Assembly: GCF_000518265.1 (NCBI RefSeq)
Contig: NZ_JADG01000023.1
Coordinates: 44,355-108,354, forward strand
DNA from: Actinomadura oligospora ATCC 43269
Lineage (GTDB): Bacteria; Actinomycetota; Actinomycetes; Streptosporangiales; Streptosporangiaceae
Length of the DNA stretch: 64,000 nucleotides
Direction of reading: 5' to 3'
Numbering within the stretch: the stretch's first letter is position 1; each line of letters begins with the position of its first letter. Positions 8,248 through 17,240 of the stretch are shown piece by piece. The notes under the pieces were generated by a model. The model had not been told where the DNA came from, ran no database searches, and saw only the letters and a list, made by a program, of their open reading frames with translations. A program made the translations under genes and the position numbers.

Positions 8248-9348
8248 TCATCCCGCGAGCGCGGCGGGGATCTCCGCGAGGGCCGGGTAGTCGGTGTAAC
8301 CGGTCGCCCCGCCCGTGTACATGAGGTAGGCGTCCCGGACCGGGTTGAGCGGCGCGCCGAGGCGCAGCCGCTCGACCAGGTCCGGGTTCGCGAGGAACGG
8401 ACGGCCGAGCGCGACCAGGTCGGCGCCCGCCGCCACGAGCCGCTCGGCCTTCGCCGTGACCTCCTCGGTGGTGAGCTCGCCCAGCTGCGGGTTCGCGATC
8501 AGGACGGTCGGCCACAGCTCGCGGACGGCCTGGAAGACCGGCGCGTCCGGGTCGGCGTACACGACGTGCAGGTAGGCCGGGCCGATCGCGGCGAGCTCCC
8601 GGACGAGCGCCGGGTACAGCTCGCCGGTGTCGTCCTCGCGCAGGTCGTTCGCGGTGACCCCGGGGGAGATCCGGACGCCGACGCGGTCGGCTCCGACGGC
8701 GTCCACGACGGCCCGGGTGACCTCCAGCGTGAACCGGATCCGGTTCTCGACCGGGCCTCCGTACCCGTCGGTCCGCAGGTTGGTGTTGGAGCCGAGGAAC
8801 TGGTGCAGGAGGTAGCCGTTCGCCGAGTGGACCTCCACGCCGTCGAACCCCGCGTCGATCGCGTTGCGCGCGGCGGCGGCGAAGTCCTCCACCGTGCGGC
8901 GGATGTCGTCCCCGGTCATCTCGCGGGGGACGACGGCGGGCTGCGGCCCGGACGGCGTGTGGATCGTGTCCGGCAGCGGGACGGGTGAGGGCGCGATCGG
9001 GTGCAGGCCGCTGTTGTCGGGGTGCCCGACGCGTCCGCCGTGCTGGATCTGCAGGAACATCCGTCCGCCCTCGTCCCGGACGGCCCCGGTCACGCCGCGC
9101 CAGCCGGTCACGTGCGCCGGGCCGTGGATCGCCGGGATGTTCGGGTAGGTCAGCCCGACCGCGTTCGGCGTGGCGGCCTCGGCGACGATCAGCCCGGCGG
9201 TCGCGCGCTGCCGGTAGTAGGACTCCATCAGCGCGCCGGGCACGCCGTCGGCGTCCGCGCGGTTGCGCGTCATCGGGGCCATGACCAGCCGGTTCCGCAG
9301 GCTGGTGCGGCCGACGCGGGCGGGGGAGAGCAGGGTGTCGTTCAGCAT
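8248..9348 (-). CDS. Old Yellow Enzyme-family alkene reductase
   Basis: 366 residues, the usual length for the NemA/OYE family. These FMN enzymes reduce activated C=C bonds of enals, enones, maleimides or nitro esters with NAD(P)H. LRNRLVMAPMTRNRA near the N-terminus, QIQHGGRVGH, the active-site segment VHSANGYLLHQFL (His and Asn as the anion-binding pair) and the phosphate-binding ALGRPFLANPDL near the end are all present. It lies 30 bases downstream of the exporter gene on the same strand, so the two are probably co-transcribed from the promoter facing the SARP regulator. Confidence 0.93.
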   Translation of the reverse strand: MLNDTLLSPARVGRTSLRNRLVMAPMTRNRADADGVPGALMESYYRQRATAGLIVAEAATPNAVGLTYPNIPAIHGPAHVTGWRGVTGAVRDEGGRMFLQIQHGGRVGHPDNSGLHPIAPSPVPLPDTIHTPSGPQPAVVPREMTGDDIRRTVEDFAAAARNAIDAGFDGVEVHSANGYLLHQFLGSNTNLRTDGYGGPVENRIRFTLEVTRAVVDAVGADRVGVRISPGVTANDLREDDTGELYPALVRELAAIGPAYLHVVYADPDAPVFQAVRELWPTVLIANPQLGELTTEEVTAKAERLVAAGADLVALGRPFLANPDLVERLRLGAPLNPVRDAYLMYTGGATGYTDYPALAEIPAALAG

Positions 9349-9378
9349 GGCCTTGATGCCTTTCGTTGATGTTCCGTG

Positions 9379-10590
9379 TCAGCGGGTGGGGAAGGCGTCC
9401 CGGCGGGCGATGACGACCACCGCGAGCACCGGGACGAGCAGGACGAGGGCGGTCCAGGGCAGCGCGGCCGCGCCGAACCGGTCGAGCAGGACGCCGCCCG
9501 CGACGCCGCCGCCCGCCATGGCCACGTTCCAGAGGGTGACCAGCAGCGCCTGGGCGGCGTCGGCCGCGCCGTCCCCGGCCTTGCCGCCAGCGGTCCCGGC
9601 GGCGGTCTGGAGCAGCGTCGGCGCGCCGCCCCAGCCGAGGCCCCACAGGGCCGCCGCGACGTAGACCAGGACGGCCGAGCCGGACAGCAGCGCGAGGACG
9701 GCGGCGGCCACGGCCACCAGCAGCACGCTCGCGATCGACAGCAGCCGCAGGTGCCGGTGGATCCGGGCCCCGACGACCGCGATGCTCAGCAGGGACGCGC
9801 CGCCGAACACCAGCAGCACCGCGTCGGTCGAGCCGCCCATGCCCAGGCGGTCCAGGAAGGCGGAGACGTAGGCGTACAGGACGGTGTGCGCGAGGACGTA
9901 GACCAGCGTGACGGCCAGGACCGGCGCGACGCCCGGGACGCGCAGCACCCGCTGCCCCGGCTCCCCGGATCCGCGCCGCCGTCCCGGGGCGTCCGGCACG
10001 GACGCGGCGATCCAGCCGACCAGGACGACCGTGAGCGCGGTCATCGTCCAGAACGCCGTCCGCCAGCCGAGCGCCGAGCCGAGGAACGTGCCCGCGGGGA
10101 CGCCCAGGGACAGCGCGACCGGGATCCCGGCCATCGCGACGGCGATCGCGCGGCCCTCCTGCCCGGGCGGCGCGAGCCGGCGCGCGTACCCGGCGAGCAG
10201 CGCCCAGGCCAGGCCCGCCGCGATCCCGGCCGCGAACCGGGCGACCATCGTCAGCGTGTAGTCGGACGAGACCGCCGTGACGCCGTTCGCGACGGCGAAC
10301 CCGGCGACGGTCGTGAGCAGCAGCCGCTTGCGCCGCCAGGCCGCCGTGGCGGCGGTGAGGGGCGCGGCGGTCAGGGCCGTCCCGAGCGCGTAGATCGTCA
10401 CGGTCTGCCCGGCGGCGGACTCGCCGACGCCGAGTCCCGCGCCCATCGCGGGCAGCAGCCCGGCGGGCAGCGTCTCGGTCAGGCTGGTGATGAAGACCGC
10501 CGTGGCCAGGGCCAGCAGGGGTGACATCGGCAGCCGCCGCGCGGCGGGCGCCAGTTCGGTGAGCGGTGCGCTCGTCTGTGTGTTGACCAT
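9379..10590 (-). CDS. MFS transporter, DHA1-type exporter
   Basis: 403 residues with about twelve hydrophobic segments. The protein resembles sugar-efflux or chloramphenicol-resistance type exporters of actinomycetes: FITSLTETLPAGLLP in helix 1 and a motif A-like loop with the basic AAWRRKRLLL. It ends shortly after the twelfth helix. It is the promoter-proximal partner of the ene-reductase gene and divergent from the SARP regulator, 95 bases away. That arrangement suggests an exporter-detoxifier pair under control of the regulator; the substrate is unknown. Confidence 0.88.
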   Translation of the reverse strand: MVNTQTSAPLTELAPAARRLPMSPLLALATAVFITSLTETLPAGLLPAMGAGLGVGESAAGQTVTIYALGTALTAAPLTAATAAWRRKRLLLTTVAGFAVANGVTAVSSDYTLTMVARFAAGIAAGLAWALLAGYARRLAPPGQEGRAIAVAMAGIPVALSLGVPAGTFLGSALGWRTAFWTMTALTVVLVGWIAASVPDAPGRRRGSGEPGQRVLRVPGVAPVLAVTLVYVLAHTVLYAYVSAFLDRLGMGGSTDAVLLVFGGASLLSIAVVGARIHRHLRLLSIASVLLVAVAAAVLALLSGSAVLVYVAAALWGLGWGGAPTLLQTAAGTAGGKAGDGAADAAQALLVTLWNVAMAGGGVAGGVLLDRFGAAALPWTALVLLVPVLAVVVIARRDAFPTR

Positions 10591-10685
10591 GTCGTCGCCT
10601 CCTCAGGTGGACGTGACGACAGTGCCCGGGGCGACTTCGGGAGCGCTGACGGACGGCTGATGGCCGATCCGAATAGGGTGCTGAG

Positions 10686-13600
10686 GTGCAGTTTGGGGTG
10701 CTTGGTCCGGTAGCGGTGTGGGACGACGCGGGGACGCCCGTCGCGATCCCGGAGGCGAAGGTGCGGGCGCTGCTCGCCGACCTGCTCGTCCGGCCGGGCA
10801 CGGCGGTCTCCGCCGACCGGCTGATCGACGATCTCTGGGGCGACCGTCCGCCCGGGAACCCCGCCAACGCCCTCCAGGCGAAGGTGTCGATGCTGCGGCG
10901 CGTGCTGGGGCGGGAACGGGTCGTCCGCGAGGCGGCCGGATACCGGCTGAACCTGGATTCCGCTTCTGTGGACTCCGAGCGCTTCACCTCCCTCGCCGAA
11001 CGCGCGCGCACGATGGACGACCCACGCGAACGGGCGGCCGTCCTCTCCGAAGCCCTCGGCCTGTGGCGCGGCCCGGCGTTCGCCGACGTCGCGGACGAGG
11101 AGTTCGCGCGGACGGCCGCCGACCGCCTCGACGATCAGCGGCTCGACGTCCTGGAGGAGCACGCCGAGGCGCGCCTTGCCGCCGGAGAACACCTCCTCCT
11201 CGCCGGGGAACTGGCCGACCTGGTGACGCGGCATCCGCTGCGGGAGCGCCTGCGGGCCGTCCACGCGAAGGCCCTGTACCTGGCCGGACGCCAAGGCGAG
11301 GCCCTCGCGTCCCTCACCGGCCTGCGCGAACTCCTCGCGGACGAGCTGGGCGTCGACCCCGGCCCCGACGTGACGGCCCTGCAAGAGGCGATCCTGAAGC
11401 AGGACCCGTCCCTCGCGCCCACCCCGTACCGGACCCCCGCCGCGACGAACCTGCCCGGCCACCTCACCGGCCTCGTCGGACGCGACGAGTGCCTCGCCGA
11501 CGTCGTCCGCCTCCTCGACACGACGCGCCTGGTCACGCTGGTCGGGCCGGGCGGAGTCGGCAAGACGCGCCTGGCCGTCGAGTCCGCCCGCGGCGCGGCG
11601 CAGCCCGACGGCACCTGGCTGATCGAGCTGACCGCGCAGCAGGGCGGTGTCGCCGACCTGGCGCAGCACATCGCGGCCGTCCTCGGCGTCCGGGACGAGC
11701 TCCCGGGCACGGCGGGCGCGTGGGGAGCCGCCGCCGACCCCGCCGGACGGCTCGCCGCCGCGCTGCGCGACCGGCGCGTCCTGCTCGTCCTGGACAACTG
11801 CGAGCACGTGGTCGAGGACGCCGCCGGCCTCGTCGCGTCCCTGCTGGCCGCCGCGCCCGGCCTGCGCGTCCTCGCGACCAGCCGGGAACCCCTGGCCGTG
11901 GACGGCGAGACCGTCTACCAGGTCGAACCGCTCGCCGAGGACGACGCCGTCCGGCTGTTCGCCGAGCGCGCCGCCGCGTCCGCGCCGGGCTTCTCGCTCG
12001 ACCGGGACCGCGCCGCCGTCGCCGAGATCTGCCGCCGCCTGGACGGCATCCCGCTCGCGCTCGAACTCGCCGCGACCCGTGTCCGCGCCCTCGGCGCCCG
12101 CGAGCTGGCGGCCCGCCTCGGCGACCGGTTCCGCGTCGTGGCGGCCGAGCGGCGCGGCGTGCCCGCCCGGCAGCGCACCCTCCGCGCCGTGATCGACTGG
12201 AGCTGGGAGCTGCTCACCCCGTCCGAGCGGATCGTGCTGAGCCGCCTCGCCGTGCACCGCGACGGCTGCGACCCGGCCGCCGCCGAGGCGGTCTGCGCGG
12301 GCGGCGGCGTCCACCCGGACGAGGTGCTCGGCCTGGTCACCCGCCTGGTGGACCGCTCGCTCGTCGTCATGGCCGAAGGCCCGGACGGCCCGCGCTACCG
12401 GCTCCTGGAGTCGGTCGCCGCGTACGCGCTCGAGCGCCTGGACGAGGCCGAGGAACTCGCCGCCACCCGCGACCGGCACCTCCGCCACTACCTCGCCCTC
12501 GCCGAGACCGCCGAGCCCCTCCTGCGCGGCCCCGGCCAGCGCGCGTGGCTGGCCCGCCTCGACGCCGACGCCGCCAACCTCCGCGCCGCGCTGGACGGTG
12601 CGTCCCCTGACGACGCCCGCCGCCTGGCGACCGCGCTGACCTGGTGGTGGCTGCTGCGCGGCCGGTTCCACGAGGCCCGCGGCGTCCTGGCCGAGCACGA
12701 GCCCGGCGGCCTGCTGCACACAGCGTTCGCCCTGCTCACCGGCGACCACACGGCGTGCGCTCCGCTCACCGGCGACACGATCGCCGCTCGACCGCACGGT
12801 TCCGGACGCGCCGTCTGGCTCTACGCGTACGGCCTGTTCCACGCCGGACGCCCTGACGCGAGCCGCGAGGTCAACGCGCGTGCGCAGGAGCTGTTCACCG
12901 AGACCGGCGACCGCTGGGGGACCGCCGCCGCCCTGGCCCTGCGCGCCATCCACGCGATGAACGCGGGCGCCCTCGGCGAGATCGCCGAGGCCGGAGGACG
13001 CGCCGCCGCGCTGTTCCGCGACCTCGGCGACCGCTGGGGCGAGCTCCAGACCGTCCTGCCGCTGGCGACGCTGGCCGAGGTCCGCGGCGACTACGACGAG
13101 GCCGGACGGCTCCAGAACGAGGGCCTCGGCATCGCCGCCGACCTGGGGCTGCGCGCCGAGGTGTCCGAGCGGCTGTCCGGGCTCGGCCGCCTGGCGCTGC
13201 TCGCGCGCGACTGGGGCCGCGCCCACGACCTGCACGAACGCTCACGCCGTCTGGCCGTCCAGCAGGGTTACCGGTACAGCGAGGTGTACGCGCTGATGGG
13301 CCTCGCGCTCGGCGCGCGCCGCTCCGGCGACCTCGACGACGCCGAGGCGCGCCTGCTGGACCTGCGGGCCGGGTACGAGTCGTCCCCGCTCGGCGAGCAC
13401 CTGATGGCCGCTGAACTGGGCTTCGTCGCCGAGCTGCGCGGTGACGCCGACGTGGCTCTCGCGCACCAGCGCGAAGGGCTCGCGATAGCCGTCGACCTGG
13501 CCGAACCCCGCTCGCTCGCGCTCTCCCTGGAGGGCATGGCGGGCGCGTTCGCCGTGGCGGGCGACGCGCGCCGGGCGGCGCTGCTGCTCGGCGCGGCCGA

Positions 13601-13859
13601 CGCGGCGCGGCGCGGCGTCGGGGCTCCGCTGCCGTCCGCCGAACGCGCCGACGTCGACCGGATCACCGCGTCCGCCGCGTCCGCGCTGGGGGAGGACGCG
13701 TTCGCCGAGGCGTTCGCCGAGGGCGCGCGCCTCACCCCGGGCGAGGCGGTCAGCCGCTGCTCGCCGGATGCGCCAGGCCGACCCTCGCCAGGTCCTGGGC
13801 CAGCCGCGTCGCCAGGTAGCGATGGCCGTCCGGCGTCGGGTGGGTCCGGTCCGGCTTGA
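10686..13859 (+). CDS. AfsR/SARP-family transcriptional regulator (BTAD, NB-ARC, TPR)
   Basis: 1057 residues. Residues 1-95 form an OmpR-like winged helix (VLGPVAVWDD, KVRALLADLLVRPG), 95-245 the bacterial transcriptional activation domain, and about 260-600 an NB-ARC ATPase with Walker A GPGGVGKT near 288 and LVLDNCEHV as Walker B. The C-terminal third holds TPR-like helices (GRAAALFRDLGDRWGELQ and similar). Such proteins bind ATP and activate secondary-metabolite or efflux genes. The GTG at 10686 is the only sensible start. The last 35 residues run antisense into the SGNH gene for 110 bases and have shadow-like composition, so the ancestral stop may have been lost. It probably controls the divergent exporter/ene-reductase pair. 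Confidence 0.92.
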   Translation: MQFGVLGPVAVWDDAGTPVAIPEAKVRALLADLLVRPGTAVSADRLIDDLWGDRPPGNPANALQAKVSMLRRVLGRERVVREAAGYRLNLDSASVDSERFTSLAERARTMDDPRERAAVLSEALGLWRGPAFADVADEEFARTAADRLDDQRLDVLEEHAEARLAAGEHLLLAGELADLVTRHPLRERLRAVHAKALYLAGRQGEALASLTGLRELLADELGVDPGPDVTALQEAILKQDPSLAPTPYRTPAATNLPGHLTGLVGRDECLADVVRLLDTTRLVTLVGPGGVGKTRLAVESARGAAQPDGTWLIELTAQQGGVADLAQHIAAVLGVRDELPGTAGAWGAAADPAGRLAAALRDRRVLLVLDNCEHVVEDAAGLVASLLAAAPGLRVLATSREPLAVDGETVYQVEPLAEDDAVRLFAERAAASAPGFSLDRDRAAVAEICRRLDGIPLALELAATRVRALGARELAARLGDRFRVVAAERRGVPARQRTLRAVIDWSWELLTPSERIVLSRLAVHRDGCDPAAAEAVCAGGGVHPDEVLGLVTRLVDRSLVVMAEGPDGPRYRLLESVAAYALERLDEAEELAATRDRHLRHYLALAETAEPLLRGPGQRAWLARLDADAANLRAALDGASPDDARRLATALTWWWLLRGRFHEARGVLAEHEPGGLLHTAFALLTGDHTACAPLTGDTIAARPHGSGRAVWLYAYGLFHAGRPDASREVNARAQELFTETGDRWGTAAALALRAIHAMNAGALGEIAEAGGRAAALFRDLGDRWGELQTVLPLATLAEVRGDYDEAGRLQNEGLGIAADLGLRAEVSERLSGLGRLALLARDWGRAHDLHERSRRLAVQQGYRYSEVYALMGLALGARRSGDLDDAEARLLDLRAGYESSPLGEHLMAAELGFVAELRGDADVALAHQREGLAIAVDLAEPRSLALSLEGMAGAFAVAGDARRAALLLGAADAARRGVGAPLPSAERADVDRITASAASALGEDAFAEAFAEGARLTPGEAVSRCSPDAPGRPSPGPGPAASPGSDGRPASGGSGPA

Positions 13860-14496
13860 TGAACCGGGGCGCGTTCCCGGTGTCCCGCTCCCGGTCCCCG
13901 GTGATCCACTTCTCCGCGAGGGGATCGACGAACGGGATCTTCAGCTGCCCCGCGACCGTCCGCAGGCCGTCCCGCACCGCCAGGGCCCCGGCGGACGGAT
14001 GGTCGCTGCCCCACAACGGCCCGATCAGGATGATCCGGGTGCGCGGCCAGCGCGCCTTGGCCGTCTGGAGCAGCACGCGCGCCGCGTCCGAGACGTGCGC
14101 GGCCGGGAACTTGGCGTCGTTGTGCCCGCCGGACACGACGAGCATCGCGGGCGCGGGACGCCAGCCGAGCTGGTCCTCGAACAGCTTGCTGAACGTGCTG
14201 TGCTTCGAACCCGGGTTGACGAACCCGGTCCCGGACCGTCCGCCGACGACGACCTGCCAGCCCAGCAGGCGCGCGGTGGCGGCGGCATAAGTCGTCTCGG
14301 GCTGCGTGCCCTTCTCACCGACCGTGTAGGAGTCGCCCAGGAACATCACCACAGGCGCTTCCGTGGCGACCCGGTCGGCCGTCTTGGGCGGTTTCGCCTT
14401 CGTCGGCTCGTGCGCGCGCGAAGCGCAGCCCGCCAGGACGAGCGGAACGCAGATCAGCAGGGACGCCGCGCTACGGCGGACGCGGCGAGACGCCAT
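13750..14496 (-). CDS. SGNH/GDSL-family hydrolase lipoprotein
   Basis: 248 residues from the ATG at 14496; another ATG at 14532 would add twelve. The N-terminus is basic, then hydrophobic, then LVLAGC, a clear lipobox, so the enzyme should be lipid-anchored outside the membrane. SGNH blocks are visible: VVMFLGDSYTVG (Ser nucleophile), GGRSGTGF, VSGGHNDAKF (Asn in block III) and PDRTHPTPDGH (Asp/His). These hydrolases act as esterases, lipases or carbohydrate deacetylases; the substrate is unknown. Its 3' end overlaps the SARP gene by 110 bases in antisense. Confidence 0.85.
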   Translation of the reverse strand: MASRRVRRSAASLLICVPLVLAGCASRAHEPTKAKPPKTADRVATEAPVVMFLGDSYTVGEKGTQPETTYAAATARLLGWQVVVGGRSGTGFVNPGSKHSTFSKLFEDQLGWRPAPAMLVVSGGHNDAKFPAAHVSDAARVLLQTAKARWPRTRIILIGPLWGSDHPSAGALAVRDGLRTVAGQLKIPFVDPLAEKWITGDRERDTGNAPRFIKPDRTHPTPDGHRYLATRLAQDLARVGLAHPASSG

Positions 14497-14623
14497 CGAC
14501 AAACCACCATTGTTCGGGACATTCTCGCGCATCCTAGCGATCGAAACCCCCTCAGAGTGTCGTTTCCCGCCGCTATGATCAGCGGCCCTTCAGCCCAGGA
14601 CCAGCCTCCCGAACGGAGCCCCG

Positions 14624-15619
14624 ATGACCACCGCCGAGCCCCCGGCCGGAACGCCGACGGACACGCCGGTCGAAACCCCGACGAACCCCCCGGCGGACGT
14701 CCCGGCGGACGCCCAGTCCGCAGAGCCCTCCGAAACGCCGTCCTGCTACCGGCACCCGAAGCGCGAGACCTACGTCCGCTGCGTCCGGTGCGACCGCTAC
14801 GCCTGCCCCGACTGCCTCCGGGACGCGGCGGTCGGCCAGCAGTGCGTGGAGTGCGTCAAGGAGGGCAACCGGAGCATCCGCCAGGCCCGGTCGGTGTTCG
14901 GCGGGCGCGTGGGCGGCACCCCCTGGGTCAGCTACACGATCATCGCCCTGTGCGTGCTCGGCTACCTCCTGGAGCTCGCCGCCCCCGGCATCGTGGACCG
15001 CCTCGACGCGCTCGGCACCGGCCTGCGCTCCCCGGGCGGGCGCTACTACGTCGACGGCGGCATGGTCCCCCAGGGCTGGACGCAGATCGGCATCGCGCAC
15101 GGCGAGTGGTACCGCCTGCTCACCTACGCCTTCCTGCACCAGCCGCCCGGCAGCGGCTTCGGCGTCCTGCACATCGCCCTGAACATGTGGTGGGTGTGGA
15201 CGCTCGGCAGGCAGACCGAGGAGATGCTCGGCTGGGCCCGCTACGCCGCCCTCTACCTGCTGTCCGCGCTCGGCGGCTCGGTCCTGGTCTTCCTGGTCGC
15301 GCCCACGACCGGCTCGCTCGGCGCGTCCGGCGCGGTGTTCGGCCTCGCCGCGTCCTACTGGGTGTTCAGCCGCCGCCTCGGCTACGACATGCGCGCCGCC
15401 AACCAGCAGACGGTCTACGTGCTGATCTGGCTGGTGATCTCCGCCGGGTTCACCTCCTGGCAGGGCCACCTCGGCGGCTTCCTCGCGGGCGGCGCGGTCG
15501 CCCTGGCCTTCGCCTACGCGCCGAAGGCCCGCCGCGCCGTGATCCAGGCCGCCGCCGGGCTCACCGTCCTCGCCCTGCTCCTGGCCCTCGTGGTGGTCAA
15601 GACATCGACGCTCACCTGA
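14624..15619 (+). CDS. Rhomboid family intramembrane serine protease with N-terminal zinc-binding domain
   Basis: 331 residues. After an acidic, Pro/Thr-rich leader, residues 40-90 carry paired Cys/His (CYRHPKRETYVRCVRC, CPDC, CVEC), a B-box-like zinc site common in actinobacterial rhomboids. Six membrane helices follow. The catalytic dyad is visible: Ser in GASGAVFG (about residue 233) and His in GHLGGFLAGG (about 283), with HIALNMWW upstream. Such proteases cut transmembrane substrates within the bilayer. A perfect 12-bp hairpin follows the stop. Confidence 0.93.
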   Translation: MTTAEPPAGTPTDTPVETPTNPPADVPADAQSAEPSETPSCYRHPKRETYVRCVRCDRYACPDCLRDAAVGQQCVECVKEGNRSIRQARSVFGGRVGGTPWVSYTIIALCVLGYLLELAAPGIVDRLDALGTGLRSPGGRYYVDGGMVPQGWTQIGIAHGEWYRLLTYAFLHQPPGSGFGVLHIALNMWWVWTLGRQTEEMLGWARYAALYLLSALGGSVLVFLVAPTTGSLGASGAVFGLAASYWVFSRRLGYDMRAANQQTVYVLIWLVISAGFTSWQGHLGGFLAGGAVALAFAYAPKARRAVIQAAAGLTVLALLLALVVVKTSTLT

Positions 15620-15626
15620 CCGCCGC

Positions 15627-15658
15627 GCGGTGTGGAGGGCCGTCGTCCTCCACACCGC
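15627..15658. terminator. Perfect 12-bp hairpin between convergent genes
   Basis: GCGGTGTGGAGG at 15627-15638 and CCTCCACACCGC at 15647-15658 are perfect inverse complements with an eight-base loop. It sits between the rhomboid gene and the converging cysteine dioxygenase gene and can end transcription from both sides. Confidence 0.8.
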
Positions 15659-15682
15659 GAGCCGGTCGGCGGCGGGACCGGC

Positions 15683-16225
15683 TCAGGCGTCCAGCGGACG
15701 CAGCTCGTCCGCGTAGCTGACCGAGACGCGGCGCATCACGCCGTCGTCGCTGATCGAGTACTGGCCGAGCCGCCACAGCGGAGGCGAGTACGCGTGGATC
15801 GACACGCTCGACGTCGCCGACCCCACCAGCCGGTGGATGTGCTCGGGCCCGAACGAGAACGACGTGCCCTCGCCCACGCGCACGCGCACGTGCTCACCGC
15901 CGATGCGCGGGTTGCACTCCTCCAGCTCGCCCGCCACCACGTGGACGGCCCCGGACGACACGTCGTGGTCGTGCCAGCCGGTGTCGTTCTCCGGCGTCCA
16001 GCACAGCAGCCACACGTCCACGTACTCGTCGCGGTAGAGGGACGCGTAGTGGCGCTCGTCGGCGGAGAAGGCGACGTGCTTCCGCCATACTTCGGGCCGC
16101 CCGGCCAGGTCGTCCACAAGGCCGCGCAGTTCACGCTTGTCCAGGGCGCGCGCGGGCAGCTCGGGCAGCTCAGGCAGTTCAGGCGAACAAGAATCGCCCT
16201 CGGCAAGAACGGCGTCAGACGACAT
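15683..16225 (-). CDS. Cysteine dioxygenase-family cupin enzyme
   Basis: 180 residues from the ATG at 16225, which has a GGAGAGGAG site just upstream; the frame extends further but only as shadow of the neighbouring gene. Type I cysteine dioxygenases oxidise cysteine to cysteine sulfinate with non-haem iron and O2. The cupin core is visible: GWHDHDVSSGAVHVVAGELEE gives two His, and HIHRLVG gives the third iron ligand. It overlaps the end of the amidohydrolase gene by 11 bases, so the two are translationally coupled. Other thiol dioxygenase substrates such as 3-mercaptopropionate remain possible. Confidence 0.85.
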   Translation of the reverse strand: MSSDAVLAEGDSCSPELPELPELPARALDKRELRGLVDDLAGRPEVWRKHVAFSADERHYASLYRDEYVDVWLLCWTPENDTGWHDHDVSSGAVHVVAGELEECNPRIGGEHVRVRVGEGTSFSFGPEHIHRLVGSATSSVSIHAYSPPLWRLGQYSISDDGVMRRVSVSYADELRPLDA

Positions 16226-17117
16226 GGGTTCGCTCCTCTCCTCCGAGTAGTCGGTGCGGGTTGGCCACGCGGAAGGCGTGGCGGGCGGCCTCACCGAGGC
16301 CGAGGTCTTGGGGATCCGCATAAGGACGGTCGCTGCCGTGCACCACGACGTCCACGCCGAGCGCCCGGACGACGGCGTCGGCGGCGCGCGGCCCATAGGA
16401 GGACGTCTCGACGAACGCGTCCCGGTCGATCTCGCCGCGCCCGCCCCCGCGCGCTATGAAACGTTCGCCGTGCAGCGGTGCGAGGCCCGCCAGCAGGGCG
16501 AAGCAGACGCGCAGGCGCGGGAAGGCGGGCCGTCCGAACGCCCGGAACGCGTACCAGGCCGCATGCATCTGGGAGACGTACGGGACGACCGCCGCCCACC
16601 AGCCAGGCCCTTCGGCGCCACCGGCAGGCCCGGGATGGACGAACAACGGCAGCCCACGCTCTTCGAGCAGGGAGAGGAGCGGCGCGCAGCGCCGGTACCC
16701 CTCGGCGTCCAGCAGCGCCGTCGCGGGGAGCTGAAGCCCGACGAACCCGCGATCAAGCTGGACGGCCAGGGCGTCCGCGTCGATCTCGGTCACCCGGGCG
16801 GAGGCCCAGGCGCGGAACGGCTCGGGGAGCGCGGCGGCCCCGTCGTGATAGGCGTCCAGCAGCGGATCGGCCTGCTCCGGGGGCAGGAACTCGACGCCGA
16901 GGGGCGAGGAGAGCGAGACCAGGGCGAGGCCGAGGCCGTCCGCCCGCGCCAGCCCGGCCCGCCGCGCCACGTCGTGATCGTCCGGATCCACCTCGTACGG
17001 GGGCTCCCCGGCGAGGTGGAGCGTCCAGCCGTCCAGGCGCGGCGGGGCGCTCCGGGCGCGCAGCGCGGCGAGCAGGGGAGTGCCCCAGAGGTGCTGATGG
17101 ACATCCACGCCCGGCAC
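16215..17117 (-). CDS. Amidohydrolase-related (amidohydrolase 2) protein
   Basis: 300 residues. VDVHQHLWG at the N-terminus gives the HxH metal motif; PLFVHPGPA in the middle gives a third His, ETSSYGP follows, and VVHGSDRPYA gives the Asp of a TIM-barrel metal-dependent hydrolase or decarboxylase. The GTG start at 17117 lies 24 bases from the nearest operator half-site. It is first in a two-gene unit with cysteine dioxygenase and divergent from a LacI-type regulator. The real substrate cannot be told; the pairing with a thiol dioxygenase suggests breakdown of a sulfur-containing amide or imidazole compound, which is speculation. Confidence 0.75.
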   Translation of the reverse strand: MPGVDVHQHLWGTPLLAALRARSAPPRLDGWTLHLAGEPPYEVDPDDHDVARRAGLARADGLGLALVSLSSPLGVEFLPPEQADPLLDAYHDGAAALPEPFRAWASARVTEIDADALAVQLDRGFVGLQLPATALLDAEGYRRCAPLLSLLEERGLPLFVHPGPAGGAEGPGWWAAVVPYVSQMHAAWYAFRAFGRPAFPRLRVCFALLAGLAPLHGERFIARGGGRGEIDRDAFVETSSYGPRAADAVVRALGVDVVVHGSDRPYADPQDLGLGEAARHAFRVANPHRLLGGEERTHVV

Positions 17118-17140
17118 GCGCCGCCCCCGATCAAGCCGCT

Positions 17141-17182
17141 ACTGAACCGCATCAGTTAACCGTTTCAGTGAACCGGTTCAGT
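17141..17182. promoter_or_regulatory. LacI-type operator cluster
   Basis: ACTGAACCG at 17141-17149 is the exact inverse complement of CGGTTCAGT at 17173-17181. The perfect palindrome TGAACCGGTTCA lies at 17169-17180, and a related half-site AACCGTTTCAGT lies at 17158-17169. LacI-family regulators favour such palindromes with a central CG. The cluster sits between the amidohydrolase start and the LacI-family start, so it can repress the former and autoregulate the latter. Confidence 0.75.
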
Positions 17183-17240
17183 GGCTCCACGTCAACCGCC
17201 GGAGAGGAAATGACGGCCCGACCGTCTAGGGTTGGGGGGC

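Noticed and set aside
7868..11011. A long minus-strand open frame of over 1000 codons
   Set aside because: It is a frame shadow across egtD, the ene-reductase, the exporter and the SARP gene, with Arg/Ala/Pro-rich composition and no domain.
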